Below are positions 11,766-24,120 of a stretch of DNA of 64,000 bases, in pieces. Where the stretch lies: the NCBI GenBank assembly GCA_029204225.1, contig CM055106.1:23150801-23214800 (forward strand). Direction: 5' to 3'. The notes beneath the pieces are model-generated. The model made no database searches. It worked only from the letters and a program-made list of their open reading frames with translations, and was not told the origin of the DNA. Position 1 is the stretch's first letter, and each line of letters starts with the position of its first letter. The position numbers were made by a program, and so were the translations under genes. This DNA is from Diphasiastrum complanatum (Eukaryota > Streptophyta > Lycopodiopsida > Lycopodiales > Lycopodiaceae).

Positions 11766-11862
11766 ATATGTTACTCACTTATCTCACTGAGAATCTTGTA
11801 ACTCAGCTACCAAAAAATTTCTATTTTCCAAGAGTAAATAACATATCCGAAAAATCTCTCAC
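11757..11862. repeat. Dispersed ~100-bp repeat, copy 1
   Basis: Shares ATCCACATATGTTACTCAC, ATCTCACTGAGA, TCTTGTAACTCA, AGTAAATAACATATCCGAAA and AAATCTCT in order and orientation with 19,848-19,943. One copy ends a Gypsy integrase scrap and the other lies near a Gypsy gag, so it may be a fragment of the same element class. Confidence 0.85.
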
Positions 11863-14150
11863 CAATTTTCCAACCCGAAAACTCTAACAGCCAAGCTCAC
11901 AACACGAGAAAAAAAGTACATAAACTTTGTAACTAAAAACTTGTCTCTAACAACTCAACCATATATGGAGAACTATATGAATATTATGTTGTTAGAACCA
12001 CTACATTAACTTAGCTATAATGATAATATTGTGTACAACCTGGTTTACTCTATAATATGAGATGAGTGTGACTATAGTTGATTAGGTATTTTGGATCAAT
12101 ATGATATATTGTTTATGCTCTAAGACATGACATCAAGACCCTTTTTTGGTTTTTTATGCGCAAAGCCAACTACAGTTATGAACTATCATATGCATTGCTT
12201 TATATACTACTACTAGTAACTATTTTGTTGACAACACGTGCTTTGATTTGTCTACAGGTTTGTACATTAATATTATAGGTTACAAACTAACATGTACATA
12301 ATGTTTACAAATAGCATGGATGTACGTAATACAAAAAACAAATTTGTTCAACCTAATCTACAAATAGCCTATACAAATGTGTGTTTTAGTGTTTAAAAAC
12401 TTCTGTGGCAAATTCACACTATATTATAAAACAATAGATATCATACATCGATAGAACATAATGTCTATAAGCTCAATAGATGTATTATATCACTATAATG
12501 TCTAGGATAATACCGAATATAAAAAAGGAGACGTGCAACGTCAAGACCCAAAAAGTAGGTGCAGGGCACATACAACGTCCACTCACATTAACTTTCGTAC
12601 ATTTGTACGAAGATCAACATAATAAGTTTCTATCACTCCAAAGGTAAACGGCAAACCTAGTCATTATGAAAGCTAGCACTAAAGAGCCAAGTCCCTACAT
12701 CCTCATGGCAAAATATCGCAAATTTATTTTATAATATATAAAGATGTAAACATATCTCTTATTGCATTGAACTATCTTCTCTACAATATAGGTTCTATGA
12801 GTCTATTTGTAAGAAGGGAATATAGCTAAATTCACAAATTTGATTTGCAATTCTAGGGATGTCATTAGGTAAAGCTTCGAAAAAGCATACATGCAATGAA
12901 TAAAGTCACAAGGGTACATATCAAAAAAAAACTTAGCCAACCAAAACTACTTATGTCTCATCAGTACCCAAGCATACATTGCTATATGGATCTCAAAAAT
13001 ATCAGGATTCTCTAGGGTAGGCTCAGTGCTAACTGAGAAGCAAACAAAGAGACCAACAAGCGAGTATTGAAAAAACTAAACTAAAATAAACTGAAATATA
13101 TATAAAAAGCATATCAAGGACCATACTATGTGAATAAGAGTTACCAAGACATGGACAAGATATAAAAGTTAACATGCGAGAAAGAAAGCGGGTGTCTTGT
13201 CTCCCCACCTTTCTAGATTCTTCAATCAATCATCTTGGACATACAAAAAGCTGAAATACCAAAGACAAAACCAAAGACTCTAAAATAGTTCAAACATAGA
13301 CTACAATAGGGTTGAGAGTTTAGATAGAGTGATTAAAAGCTTTTCTAGTGAAATCTAGAGTCATGCTGACCAGTTTGGATAGTATATCACTGTCAAATAG
13401 GCTTATCAACCCTTTTTCTCGCATGCCAAATTGCTTAAGCAATAATGTTCTACCTACAAAATGAAAATCATACCAAAAGAGATCCTGAGAAATGAAATTT
13501 CACATTGCAGGCAATGTGCAGATCAGATCGCTCTCAGAAACTCGAGCTCTCTAAACTGCTCATTCCATATGCATTCCAGAACATGGTGTAACTATAGTCA
13601 ATGCACAGCCTAAAACTGGCAAAAAGACTTACAGCCATAAACAAACTTGCAGAGTCGCAGCGTCTACAAGGTGAACAAACATCTAGTTCGTTATGTGAAC
13701 CTTGTGATTCAACAGAAGAGAAATCATGAGCCAGCAAGTACTAAAGCATAAAAAAAGTTGCAGTGCCATGATAAAAGATCTACTTTCCTGCAAGGTCAGT
13801 GTCGTGTTCAATAACAAGCATCCTGTGCAGCTTCCATAAACACTATCTTTTAGCAAAAAAAGTTGATTGACACACCATGCTTCAACTCAGAAAGTTAACA
13901 AACGTCGACAGTGAATGTGACCAGTACTTATGCAAGAAAAAAGATGGACAAATAATCATCTGCTCCAAAATCCAGAATCATGCATAGGTTACCTATTATC
14001 TCGAGCATGCCGTAAAGGAAAAGTCAATAATCCAAATTGAGTTCAAGCAATTCAATCTGATCCTTGTTTTGGCAAGCGCATACGTGAATAAGAGCACGAT
14101 GTTCAAAAGCAACACATCATGATCTATATTCCTCACCATAGATAAACATT
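11863..14150. other. AT-rich intergenic DNA, nothing recognised
   Basis: No supported coding region, RNA gene or distinct repeat. The right end includes the presumed 3' UTR of the RMD5-like gene. Confidence 0.5.
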
Positions 14151-14268
14151 CTCATCTCAAACTGTTGGTCTGTAAGACTGACCCAGCTGGCAAAAGTAGG
14201 TTTGTCCTCGCTTGTTGTTTATTCTGGTGTTGCCCCCACACATTTGCAGAAGGCAGCACACTAAAAGT

Positions 14269-15423
14269 TCAAAAGTTAATCTGTCTACAGTTTGAAATGT
14301 AAACTTCCAATGGACAGTATGGGCACTTGAATGATTGAGAAGGTCCCTTAGCAAGCTTCTGAATAGACTGTCTGCAGAGAACATGGCCACAGGGCATGAG
14401 CATTGGAGGATTATCCGCCGTGCTTTGATCACGAGAAACGGGACATGAAAAAATGGAATGGAACTGCAATGAATTTGGAAGTTGTATCTCCACCGGCAGC
14501 TGTTTAAGGGATCGCCATTCACTTATTCTGTTTGCCATCACCGATGCAAGCTTTATAAGAGAAGGAAGAGCTTCACAGCCTGCCAAAATTGTCACATAAA
14601 GAGGACTATTATATGCCTGGCCGATAAGATTGCAAAATTCCTTTGTAAACTCAATAAGTATCACCTCCCAGTGTTTAGGGTCGAGTAAATCCCGATAAGG
14701 ACAACAGTCCAATCTTTTTGCCCATAGCAAACATCCCATAAGCCTCTGAATTTCTCCCATGTGCAGGGTAGCATAGTATTTGAATGAACTCCTTGCATGT
14801 TGAAGAGCTGCTAATCTGCCACTCTCTAATAGGATGTGCACAAACTGTAGTTGCTGCAGTTTAAACTCGAGGCAAGAGCCTTTCTCATTTAATTCACTAT
14901 GGTGCAACCTTGTCCACTCGAGGGCAGGCTTCAAGTTTCTGTCCTTAATGCCCTCCAAAATTTGGTGCATTTCTACAAATGGGGCCCTGAGAATAGCTGC
15001 ATTTGTCTCCTGGGCTTCATCTATAAAACAATCACCCAGTTCGAACTGTCCCTGCCTGTAAAAATGCAAAGCAATGATTTTATTGACAGAATGGCGATCA
15101 AACTCGATATCCCGGTAGGCTTTTGCTATGTCTAAAAAAGGATACTTCTCCACCAACTTCCCATATTGGTTGAAAGCCTGGTTGACCTCCCTTTGTGCAG
15201 CTCCAAGTTGAGTCAAAGGTTCATATTTGCTCAACTGGGCTTGTAATCGAGTCAAAAATGCCGTCTCTTCAATTTTTGAACACTCGTTGCAATCTACCAG
15301 CTGCTCGGCTGTCTGCTCAATCTCCTGAAGAACCCTATCAATCACTTCCTGAGTTTTAACAGACTCAAGTTTTCGTTTTTTTGACACTCGATCAAATGTA
15401 TTTTTTATAGTACTGAAATCCAT
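14269..15423 (-). CDS. RMD5: RMD5/GID2-type RING E3 subunit of the CTLH/GID complex
   Basis: Intact 384-codon, intronless gene of the length expected for plant RMD5 homologues (LisH/CRA/RING proteins). Approximate domains: N-terminal coiled region 1-100; LisH 110-137 (HSVNKIIALHFYRQGQFEL); CTLH 149-207; CRA 205-300; GID-type RING 327-370 (CPVSRD, MPCGHVLCR, KCPYCP). The protein ends CRQINF, as these proteins typically do. In yeast and animals this subunit pairs with the other RING subunit (GID9/MAEA) to form the ubiquitin ligase core of the GID/CTLH complex; plant orthologues are inferred to act similarly in cytosol and nucleus. Composition is ordinary for the window and no frame damage is seen. 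The start ATG gives a family-typical MDFSTIKNTFDRV N-terminus. Confidence 0.95.
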   Translation of the reverse strand: MDFSTIKNTFDRVSKKRKLESVKTQEVIDRVLQEIEQTAEQLVDCNECSKIEETAFLTRLQAQLSKYEPLTQLGAAQREVNQAFNQYGKLVEKYPFLDIAKAYRDIEFDRHSVNKIIALHFYRQGQFELGDCFIDEAQETNAAILRAPFVEMHQILEGIKDRNLKPALEWTRLHHSELNEKGSCLEFKLQQLQFVHILLESGRLAALQHARSSFKYYATLHMGEIQRLMGCLLWAKRLDCCPYRDLLDPKHWEVILIEFTKEFCNLIGQAYNSPLYVTILAGCEALPSLIKLASVMANRISEWRSLKQLPVEIQLPNSLQFHSIFSCPVSRDQSTADNPPMLMPCGHVLCRQSIQKLAKGPSQSFKCPYCPLEVYISNCRQINF

Positions 15424-16420
15424 CTTGTCCTTTGAAAAGATTTGATAAGAATTGATATATGAAAAAGTTTAGATCAAGCCACTCTTCCAATATTGAATTT
15501 CAACTAAATGTATGTCCATTGAAAATCTGTGAAGCTGAAGTTAAAACTATCTGAACGTCAAATGAAGCGGTATGACATAAGAATGTTGCACAGTTCTAAA
15601 ACACGGCAGATGCATTTAGTTGGAGACAGTCCTGTTCAACATTGTCCTCATGTCTGAATAAGTCCTGAAAAACAAAGCCTGGCACATCCTATGTTTACAT
15701 ACTCCTAGACAAATAACCAGCGACCGCGTATGTGCAACAAAAATTGCTCAAGATCTATACAAACTATAAACAAGAAAAGATGACACTAAACGATAATAAA
15801 TCAAACCCTAATCATGTGAAGGTTATTCAAAACAGTACAATATCTCCACCCTCCTGCTTCATGAAGATTGCCTAAACTGTGCAGAAAACAAAGTAAATGA
15901 CGGTTACTATATCACATTTCCATCATTCGAACCCTAAGCGATCCCCACACACAAATGCGACAACAAAGTCATGCCTATGATGTAAACCAGACGCATGCTT
16001 CCATGTGAAAAACCGTTCTCGATACTGAACCTTGAAGAACCGCATTAGATCACGCCCGGATACTGCAGCAGAATGCCAAAACAAATGTGAAGGTCGGATG
16101 GCACCAAACCAGCCTGTGCTGATCAAGCAAGAAAACTCCAGGGCGACGTTAGATTACCGCTCTGCTTTCGCTGCAATAACCGCAACAATATGAAGCAAGC
16201 GAGGGCCGATAGCAGGACGAATGGATCGTCCGGAATGCTTGAATGGGAAACGATGGCGATGGCGATGGCGATGGAGCAGAAGGGGAGAAAGGGTGCAGGC
16301 TGATATAAATAATAAGTAACGGTGAAGACGAAAGGCCAAGCGTGTAAATAAAGATGACCTAAAATATTTTAGGCATTTCGGAAAAAAATATGCATATTTC
16401 AAGTGTTCTTGGGGTCTCTA
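15424..16420 (-). promoter_or_regulatory. Leader and promoter region of the RMD5-like gene
   Basis: On the minus strand a possible 5' UTR intron could run from a GTAATC donor near 16,158 to just upstream of the ATG, but no acceptor stands out. A GATGGC hexamer repeat lies at about 16,252-16,275, and a TATA-like TTTATATC (minus strand) lies near 16,302-16,310, upstream of it. This is a plausible core promoter, inferred from position and sequence only. Confidence 0.4.
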
Positions 16421-17780
16421 AACCTAATTAGGTTGGCAAGGAGGCTTGGGAGCACTTTTTATGTGTAACCCATTCAACCCTGTAATATGATGCCAACAAC
16501 ACATGGTGCACGAGTCCGCATCACCCTGTAACATGCGACTTGTTGAGACTCTCCACCACTGTGGGTTTGAATGGGTGTGCATCCTTTGAGGAGATCATCG
16601 CCCAAGGTCCATTAGGGTGGTTTTGGATTACACTGTTTGGTAAGTCCCAAATTCATATTGGAGTTCTTGCGTTGGTCTAGGGGGCAAAAATTGGTCTAAC
16701 CCCCTTTCAGACTTACTCCGAGTTGTCAATCAGATGAGGTTGCATGAGGCTCTTGCCACGAAGGGGCAACTCAAGCCCACTTTTGGACTTGGGGAACTTT
16801 GCCTGTCATGTTGAGTTACCAGGGGCAAGTTTAAAAGAATGGACCAATGATATGGCAAAAATTCAAACGGCCAATCAAACAGCCCTCCGTTTAGCACTTA
16901 CCAACCCAGTTTGATAGGGGAGTTGGGAGTCCATTTCCCCTCATCAACTCACTTGTCAAGGTTCAAAAAATGGGTGGCAAGTAAAAGGGCCAAACAAAGA
17001 AAAATTGCCCCTAGTGTGAAATGATGCTTAGAATTTTTTTTTCTTGCGTAAGAGTTATGTCCACCAAGCAAATGGTGGGATGAAGAATCAATGATGACAT
17101 TTGTGACATCACTCCAACTCTCCTCACCTATGCACACATGGTTTTGTATAACAAGTTTGAGAAAAATCAAACACAAAGAAAACATCATTTTTCTCCACCT
17201 GTGGATTGTAGCAAAGAGAACATGTGTGCATTTGACATTTCCTAGTCATGTACATAGCCCCTCATTCCAACGTTGTGCTTTGAATTCAAATGATTTAGGT
17301 TAGTGTTCCAACATATTCAAATTCATCAAAGGACGTTTGTAAATAAGGGCATTGTGGTATACTGAAAAGGCCTTGCCATGATTGTGATGTTCTAAGATTT
17401 TTTAAATGTTTGAAATGAAAAGTATCATTAAGTAAGTTTGGATAAAAAGTAATTGATATTTTTGTAAACAAATTTTTCCTATAAATGTTGCATAGTAGTT
17501 GACCAATAAAATTTCTCTCTTCGAAGGTCAAATATTCGTTATTTTAGAATTTAAATTATATTTTAACATCCAATATTCAATATTTTGAGATTTAAAGGAT
17601 GGATGTTAGGACTTAAAGATAGGAGTCACAATCTTCGTTATTGAGCATTTATCATTTCACAATGCGTGTTCATAGATGTAGTCACAACATTGATGGTTTC
17701 GATAATTGTAATCATGTTTTTGAGATAGTTGCTATTTTTTATATTGAGCAATGACAATCTCACAATCATTATACACAAGA
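16421..17780. other. Intergenic repeat-like DNA, nothing recognised
   Basis: No coding motif on either strand. Several near-repeats of CAAGT/TTGGG-type words suggest old transposon sequence, but no family can be named. Confidence 0.4.
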
Positions 17781-17785
17781 TTATT

Positions 17786-18240
17786 GTTGGAGGATTTGCG
17801 GATCCCAAGGTAACCCTAACCCTAGTTAATAAGTGAGAGGGATTTGGCACCCTGCGTGTGTGAGTCCAACTCACATACTTATTTGATTGATTAGTTAAAA
17901 GTCAATAAAAGGACTTTAGGCCTTTTTGCGGGACTTTTAATGTCGCAGGGCCTAAATGTCAAGTTAGTGAATAAAGTTGGGTTTCTTTCCAATTTTGATG
18001 GTTCCCACACTTTTTTAAATTTGAATAAAAAGAGAGGCAAGACTGGACCAATAGGATTCAGAGGCCAGGGTCCTCCTCTCTACTATAAAAAGGGACCAAC
18101 TCGAGTTGCTCCTCATGTTCATTTCCTCATTTCAATAAAGCAGATTGGTTCTCTTCAGAAATGGATTGATGAATGTCCTTGCTCTCCATCACTTTTCCTC
18201 CATCTCTCATGCTTATTTGGATTTTGCTAATTGTTGGATC
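17786..18240 (+). promoter_or_regulatory. LTR-like segment with a TATA box
   Basis: CTATAAAAAGG at about 18,081-18,091 is a good plant TATA box, followed by a C/T-rich stretch and AATAAA at about 18,136. The TATA to polyadenylation-signal spacing is what an LTR U3-R-U5 segment shows. Boundaries are uncertain: a TGTTGG-type word occurs at each end (17,786 and about 18,230). No internal retroelement domain is adjacent, so it could be a solo LTR. Confidence 0.3.
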
Positions 18241-19847
18241 TAATTGTTATTGGGATTGTATGTTATAATTATACTTTTTATGAGAGAGAGAAAGAGTAAG
18301 CTATCTCTGTTGTGGATGTGTAGTGTTAATGAATAGGGTTAATGGATGTAGAGTTACATGTGAATCCTCCATTCATGTTGAAATCTGAACTAAACTATCT
18401 ATGATGCTAGATTGACTAGATCTTGGATTCAGGTTAGGCAAGAAAAGAAACCCACTACAATCATGCACGATTTTCAAGATAGTCAAAAGAGTAATCACAA
18501 ATTTTAGTCGTGCTTAAAATCAATGTTCACAAAAGTCGTCATGTGCCAAACCCAATCAAATAGCCATAATAATGAAATCAGAGCCACAATCAAGAGGACA
18601 TTCATGTTGATATAGACATAAACATAATCGTAAATAGAGCTCCATGAAATCATAAATAGAATTATGGTATGGGAGGAAATCAATACAAAATGGGAATGAG
18701 ATTCTTGCGAATTCGGCACATGAGACCTAGCAAGTTCTGTTCCCAAGGCTCAAATTCACAAAGAGGAAGCTAAGTTTTATCATTCGCAAACTAGCCAAAA
18801 GATTTCTCAAATTGATGTCTCTTGCCTACTTATAGACAAATCTCCTAACTCAACTAAACATAACTATCTTGAAGGATAGTTAGCCCTCTCACAATAATTA
18901 AGTATCTATCTATGATCTGTCAATCATAAATATTTAGATTCATATGATTTGTCAATCATAATTTTCTGGAATCCAAAACCATACTTAATCATTTACAGGA
19001 TACTAGAGTATATGTTCAACATAGCTAAGGAAAAGTAAAAATCATTTCGAAATCTAAGATGATACTAGATTTAGGAATATTTTTCAAATAGGATTATTTT
19101 ATTGAAATGCAAGATTCAAGGTCTATACACCACTGGTAATTAAAGACTGAATGCATACCAAAATGCCAATCATCTTCAACTACAAAAAAAACTCTAGATT
19201 ACAATCTAGAATCAAATCTAGATACCCAAAATTTTGCTAAATATCAATTCAGATATTATTCTTGGATTTATTATGATTCGTTATCCAATTGAGCGCTCTG
19301 GGATACAATCACTAATGAGTTGAGTCTATTCCTTAACAAAGGAATACTCTATCCCAAAAATACTGTATATCTAATGCACATAATTTTCACTGATGAACCA
19401 AAATGATTCACTAATCATGCGTCTTACAAGCAATATAAAATCAAAACCATCACTTGCTGGTGAATCCACATCACACTAATAGTTTTACCAATTAACTTCA
19501 TCATGGAGTGATCATAGTTGATTGCCAATGATTCAGAAATCTCAAATGTCTAGATGACGAATTCAATTATACTAGTATGACACCACATTCAGATCCTTAC
19601 CCAAATGATTTATAAGTTAATTCATAAATCTTCCATACAAATATTTCTTAACTCTGCAAGTATCTGTTTCAACAATACTTGATCATATGCTTATGTTCAC
19701 CAACTAGGTTAAGTGCACCAAATAACCCTAGTATCGTACTTAGGAATACACAATAGATTCATACAAGATTAATCGTGCACATATGTGAATAATCTCATTA
19801 TGACCCAGTACATAAACACAATCTTATCTGGCAGATTCCTTCAGAAT
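18241..19847. other. AT-rich intergenic DNA, nothing recognised
   Basis: No supported gene, RNA or repeat unit. Confidence 0.5.
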
Positions 19848-19943
19848 CCACATATGTTACTCACATATCTCACTGAGATCTTGTAACTCAACTACAATAG
19901 ATTTTCTCATGAGTAAATAACATATCCGAAAAATCTCTGAGAC
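19848..19943. repeat. Dispersed ~100-bp repeat, copy 2
   Basis: Same-orientation partner of 11,757-11,862. Runs into sequence preceding the Gypsy gag on the minus strand. Confidence 0.85.
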
Positions 19944-20092
19944 GAATGATATCTAGACCACAAGTCTATATTCTTACTAGTCTGGGCTTCCTGATTGGCT
20001 AGCCCATAATGGTGTAAATTTGACTCACTCCCCTATGTCCCTCCATAATCCTCCACAAAGTTAGGTAATAACTCAATGCTACTTGGCACTCT

Positions 20093-20890
20093 CTATTCCT
20101 CAGCACATTCTGCTTCGGAAAACTTTGAGGGTCCAGTCCTCTCGTAGGTGTCATGTGGTAGTCCTGTATGATGTAATTCTCTTATTCTTGGCAACTCGTG
20201 CCCTAGTGTCTGTTGGCTACTATGCATCAAATTTCTCATGGCTTGACATTCACGTGTGGTGATGTGTGGTTCTTCTACAATCGTGGCTCTAGATATCACC
20301 TCTTCCAATGATGAAACTCTAGATTGGCGTACCACTAGTTGGATATTACTCAACAGTCCTCTCAAAAAGCTCTCAAGTAGTAGTTGTGGAGGTAATACCA
20401 TTGTAAAACTTAGGTCCAGCTGGTGCACTAATCCTTCAAATCGTGTAGCATACTGATGCACAATTTCTGTCGATGTTTGTTGTATGGTAGCTAGGGAAAA
20501 TATCAGACTATCTAGATTATAAGTGCCTTTGAATTCTCTAAAGAATTCCTGATAGTACTCCCCAAGTGTGTTGATAGAAGCTCTAGGTAGAATATGGTAC
20601 CATCTCCTGGCTGTTCCTACCAAAGTAGTCGTAAACAACATCATCTGATGCGTAGGACTCACCTATTCACGATCATTAGTGCTTCAAAATCCTTGACATG
20701 CTCATGGGCATCTTCGTCCTCATTCCCGTGAAATTGCGGTAGGAGACCTACTATTTCAGGTATCCCCCCATTGTCATTTGGGACAACTATTGGCTCAGTC
20801 ACCCTCCTTACTCTCGAAGTGATAGGCGTAGGGCTAGGTGCTGGGACAGTTGGGTGAGCTATGGGCAGATCATCATTCTCATCTAAAATT
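20093..20890 (-). pseudogene. Ty3/Gypsy gag (Retrotrans_gag domain)
   Basis: Right to left: a linker containing FHGNEDEDAHEHVKDFEALM, an in-frame stop at about 20,662, then LVGTARRWYHILP, INTLGEYYQEFFREFKGTYN and LESFLRGLLSNIQ. This is the helical capsid-like Retrotrans_gag domain of Gypsy elements. Protease and reverse transcriptase do not follow on the left, so the element is truncated just after gag. Upstream of gag lies an unusual acidic reading frame. Confidence 0.85.
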
Positions 20891-21914
20891 TATTCCACAA
20901 CAATCTTCTTGTCATAGTTGGTCTCGATCGAATTTAAGTTCAATTTGATCTTACTCTTTGCCATTGACTCAAATCTTGGGTCCTCCCTTACGACTTCTTC
21001 CTCAAGTCCTTCATCTGAATTTGATTGAACTTTGCTTTTAGATGTGGCTTTCCACTCAGATATTGTGTCCTCCTCCTCTGGAGTTGGCTCAATTTCATTT
21101 TCCGACATGGTCTCCCACTCAGATCCATCACTATAACTCTCTACTTCTGGTTGGCGGTCATCCGTGTGTGTATCTGACTATGTTTCCCATTCTTGTAGTG
21201 ATAGCATTATTGCTATTTGTAGGTCGGTGGTGCTATCCTCATGATCTTCAAGGAAAGTTATGTTCATGAGCTCTCGTGGTGGCTGTTCCTGAGTGTCAAC
21301 TACTTTTGGGAGTAGGGGAGGTGAATCTCCTGCTAAACTCCTGCTATTTGCGGCTAGACTTGGTTCTCTAGGTAGTAGACTAGTCTCATGCAATGAAATT
21401 TCTATAGCCAAATCTAGCTCTGGGTATGAAAATCCATCTAGATTCAGTTGGGATTCCTCCGTCCATTGTGGTTCCAATCGTGGTTCGATCAAGTGGCCTT
21501 CTAGTATAACATGTTTTTCTTCAAAATCTATCATATCTAGTGTTGTTAACGTAAGATCTTCTCTTTTAGCCTCATTTAAATCAAAGGTCCCTAGAAATGT
21601 GTCTATGGTTTCAACTAATTCTTCTTCTGTCATCATCTTAAATATATTTGTTGGTCTATTGAGCTCATAGAGAGGTTCTTGGTCATCTAATTCTAGAGGG
21701 GCATTTCATCATCGCCTGTGGCCCAATACCAGCCAGTACAAAATCCTTTGTTGTCTCTAGTTTGGGATGACCCTAGATCAACAAAGTGTATTTCTTCATT
21801 GGGTGGGTCCACCAGTAACTCCCACATCCAAGAGATAAACCACCCAACTAATGAGTGAAAGCCCCCCATGATAGCAATGTTGGGTCGGTTGAAAGCCAAG
21901 AATGACACAATCAT
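20891..21914 (-). pseudogene. Acidic leader region upstream of Gypsy gag
   Basis: About 1 kb of mostly open minus-strand frames starting at an ATG at 21,914, interrupted by a frameshift near 21,693 and breaks near 21,178 and 20,890. The product is strongly acidic and carries a repeated Glu-Trp module: QEWET near 21,180, SEWET near 21,110 and SEWKAT near 21,050. Gypsy gag proteins normally have a much shorter N-terminal arm, so this is either a long gag extension or a separate leader ORF. I recognise no domain. Confidence 0.55.
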
Positions 21915-22433
21915 GCTAGATTGGTCTCATAACTAACATCTTTGTAACGATGGTTTATGCTCTCCTATCGAGGGAATCTGGCTCTATTGCTTGGATGACA
22001 CTATCCTAACCATTGGACCACACTCTTTTATAGCAATGGGTATCGCAAGAGCTTCCACAATCCAACCAAAAGTTTTATCATGTTGAGGTACGAGGCCCTC
22101 ATTAGATCTAATAAGAATGCATATGATATCTCAAATCCAGACAACCTCAGATTTCATCCTATGAATAATCTTTTGGCAGGTTGATGCACAACCCTTGTCA
22201 CTCTCTTTGCGGGATCAACACACATCTTTGTGTGATGCTAACCACTTTGATCTAATAATTGTCTTTCAAAACAACATTCGACACTACTCAAGTAGCTCGC
22301 ACTAAGGTGTTAGTGTGCGGCTGACAGTCTAAATAGTGAAATCGTTCTCAACACATACAATTTAAGACACATGAAATTTGTAGATCATTGCTAGCATGAC
22401 TACTCTCCAAGCAATATTCTCTTATCAAGTCAC

Positions 22434-22450
22434 TCCCGGCAGACGCACCA
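22434..22450 (-). other. Gypsy primer-binding site, copy 1
   Basis: Minus strand TGGTGCGTCTGCCGGGA resembles the tRNA-Asp-type PBS common in plant Gypsy elements (TGGCGCCGT...CCGGGG). It is preceded by TTAACAT, as at an LTR end. Confidence 0.6.
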
Positions 22451-22567
22451 ATGTTAAGCGTCTGGGGGGTCAAATAACATAAGCAACTCGCAAATGGCTA
22501 ATCTGTACAGTCCACAGCCCTACATATAGATAGTCGCCCTTCAAACAATAGCCCATTATCAAACTCC

Positions 22568-22584
22568 TCCCGATAGACGCACCA
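22568..22584 (-). other. Gypsy primer-binding site, copy 2
   Basis: Minus strand TGGTGCGTCTATCGGGA, preceded by CCCTAACAT. Same motif as 134 bp to the left, with two differences in the 17 positions. This is the copy that directly adjoins the LTR-like sequence. Confidence 0.6.
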
Positions 22585-22585
22585 A

Positions 22586-24120
22586 TGTTAGGGCCTATTT
22601 TGGCGGGGGGTTGGTCCAGCCAAAACGTCCTAAAAGGGTCAAGGGGCCCCACCTCTAATGGTGGTTCGACCCTACGTGAGCAATAGAGGATTTTCCACTT
22701 CCAACCATGATGGCCTTCTCTATTGCCCCGTACTCCCCAACCGATGAGAGTTTTCTAGGTCCTCAGAGATACGGTTGCAAGGAGGGGGTACTGTCACTTT
22801 TGGTGCAATGATTCACTAGCTTTCTAGGGTACAGTTCCGTAAAACTTCTGATCACTAATTCGCGTTAGGATCTTGCTAATGTCTCTTTCCCCATTGAATT
22901 CAGCTTACAATTAGTAAAAATCTTACATAGGCTTGAAACCGATTTATTGCCTATGAAATAGTTTACTTGGTTTAAGAAATGCAACCATAGCCTACGAACT
23001 TTGATCACTTTGTAATCGAACTCTCATCAAAGAATTAGAAAGTTAATGGCGATTCCAAAAACTCACACCAAACGTTAAGGCAAATGCGTTGAATCCTAGT
23101 CTACTTATTCACATGTCAGATGGTTCCCTATCTTACCATAAAGATGTTTCGTTCAGTAAAGGACAACATTCACGTAGTACTACTAATGAAAAAAAAAAAC
23201 ATTACCCTTTTGTCGTTTGAGAAAAATACCATTTCATCTCTTGACGAGGATAATGAATCATTCAATAGGCAAATATGGAATTTGCAAAACAATAACTAGA
23301 ATCCATTCACCTATTGACATACATCATTCACAATCTATACCGTTCACAATCTATATAGTGGAACCATAATCGGATAAACCACATTACCTCATGTATGAGA
23401 GAAAAACCGAAAATCATAGAGGCACTAGTCATGAATGCCGCTTTTGGTCTGAGGTAGCTTTGCCTTCGTTCTTCAGAGAGCCGTTTGCCTTGCCATTTGC
23501 ATTACCTTCCGAAATCTGGCTTGTCACCAATGTAGAAACCTTTCGGGATTCGCAGACAGTAGGAGGGGTCAGATTTCCACCATAGCCAGCGCTCTGGATC
23601 TACAAATAGGTTATCTATGGGCACAGGGAAAGATATGACACAGTGGGCAGTGAAGGTAGAGCGCCAACAGCTTGCAATTCTCTGAGTTTTGGTCGTAGAC
23701 AGACTTTTGAGATGAATTCTGACTGTAAACAGCCCTCCGTAGGTCGCAATCAATTGGAACTGGCCGGAGTATGTCTGATACTAATCGGAACAGTGAGGTA
23801 CAGGGGTCGCAGACAGGCAGAAGGGTTGCAGACAGGCAGAAGGCGGCCTCCAGCGAGCACACAGAGAGCAGAGGTAGCAGGCAGATCGCAAGGCCAGCAA
23901 GTGAGGCAGCGAGGAGCTGCAGACAAATCGCAGGTGAGGCAGTGTGGGCTTGTAGAAGCAGCGAACAGAGGCAGGGTAGCACATAGACAGGTAGCGAGTA
24001 GGCAAGCAGAGGCAGGAGGCCGCACTCCATTAGCCAACTATACTCCACTCTCAAATTATCAATGAACTCACAAAAGCACTAACTTTTGAAATACAAGGAG
24101 TTGGCTCCTTCTTATAGGAA
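22586..24120 (-). mobile_element. Probable Gypsy LTR (right limit uncertain)
   Basis: On the minus strand the segment ends CCCTAACA just before the PBS, as an LTR 3' end should. A TATA-like CCTATAAGAAGG (minus strand) near 24,107-24,118 would be the promoter. A GC-rich stretch at about 23,760-24,030 is made of AGGCAG/GCAGAC-type words and opens spurious frames in all phases. The 5' end of the LTR is not located and could extend beyond 24,120. Confidence 0.5.

Noticed and set aside
17812-17826. Telomere-like AACCCTAACCCTAG
   Set aside because: Only two units; no array and no chromosome-end context.
23391-24065. Overlapping frames on both strands at 23.4-24.1 kb
   Set aside because: Produced by AGGCAG-type repeats in a probable LTR; no protein family resemblance.
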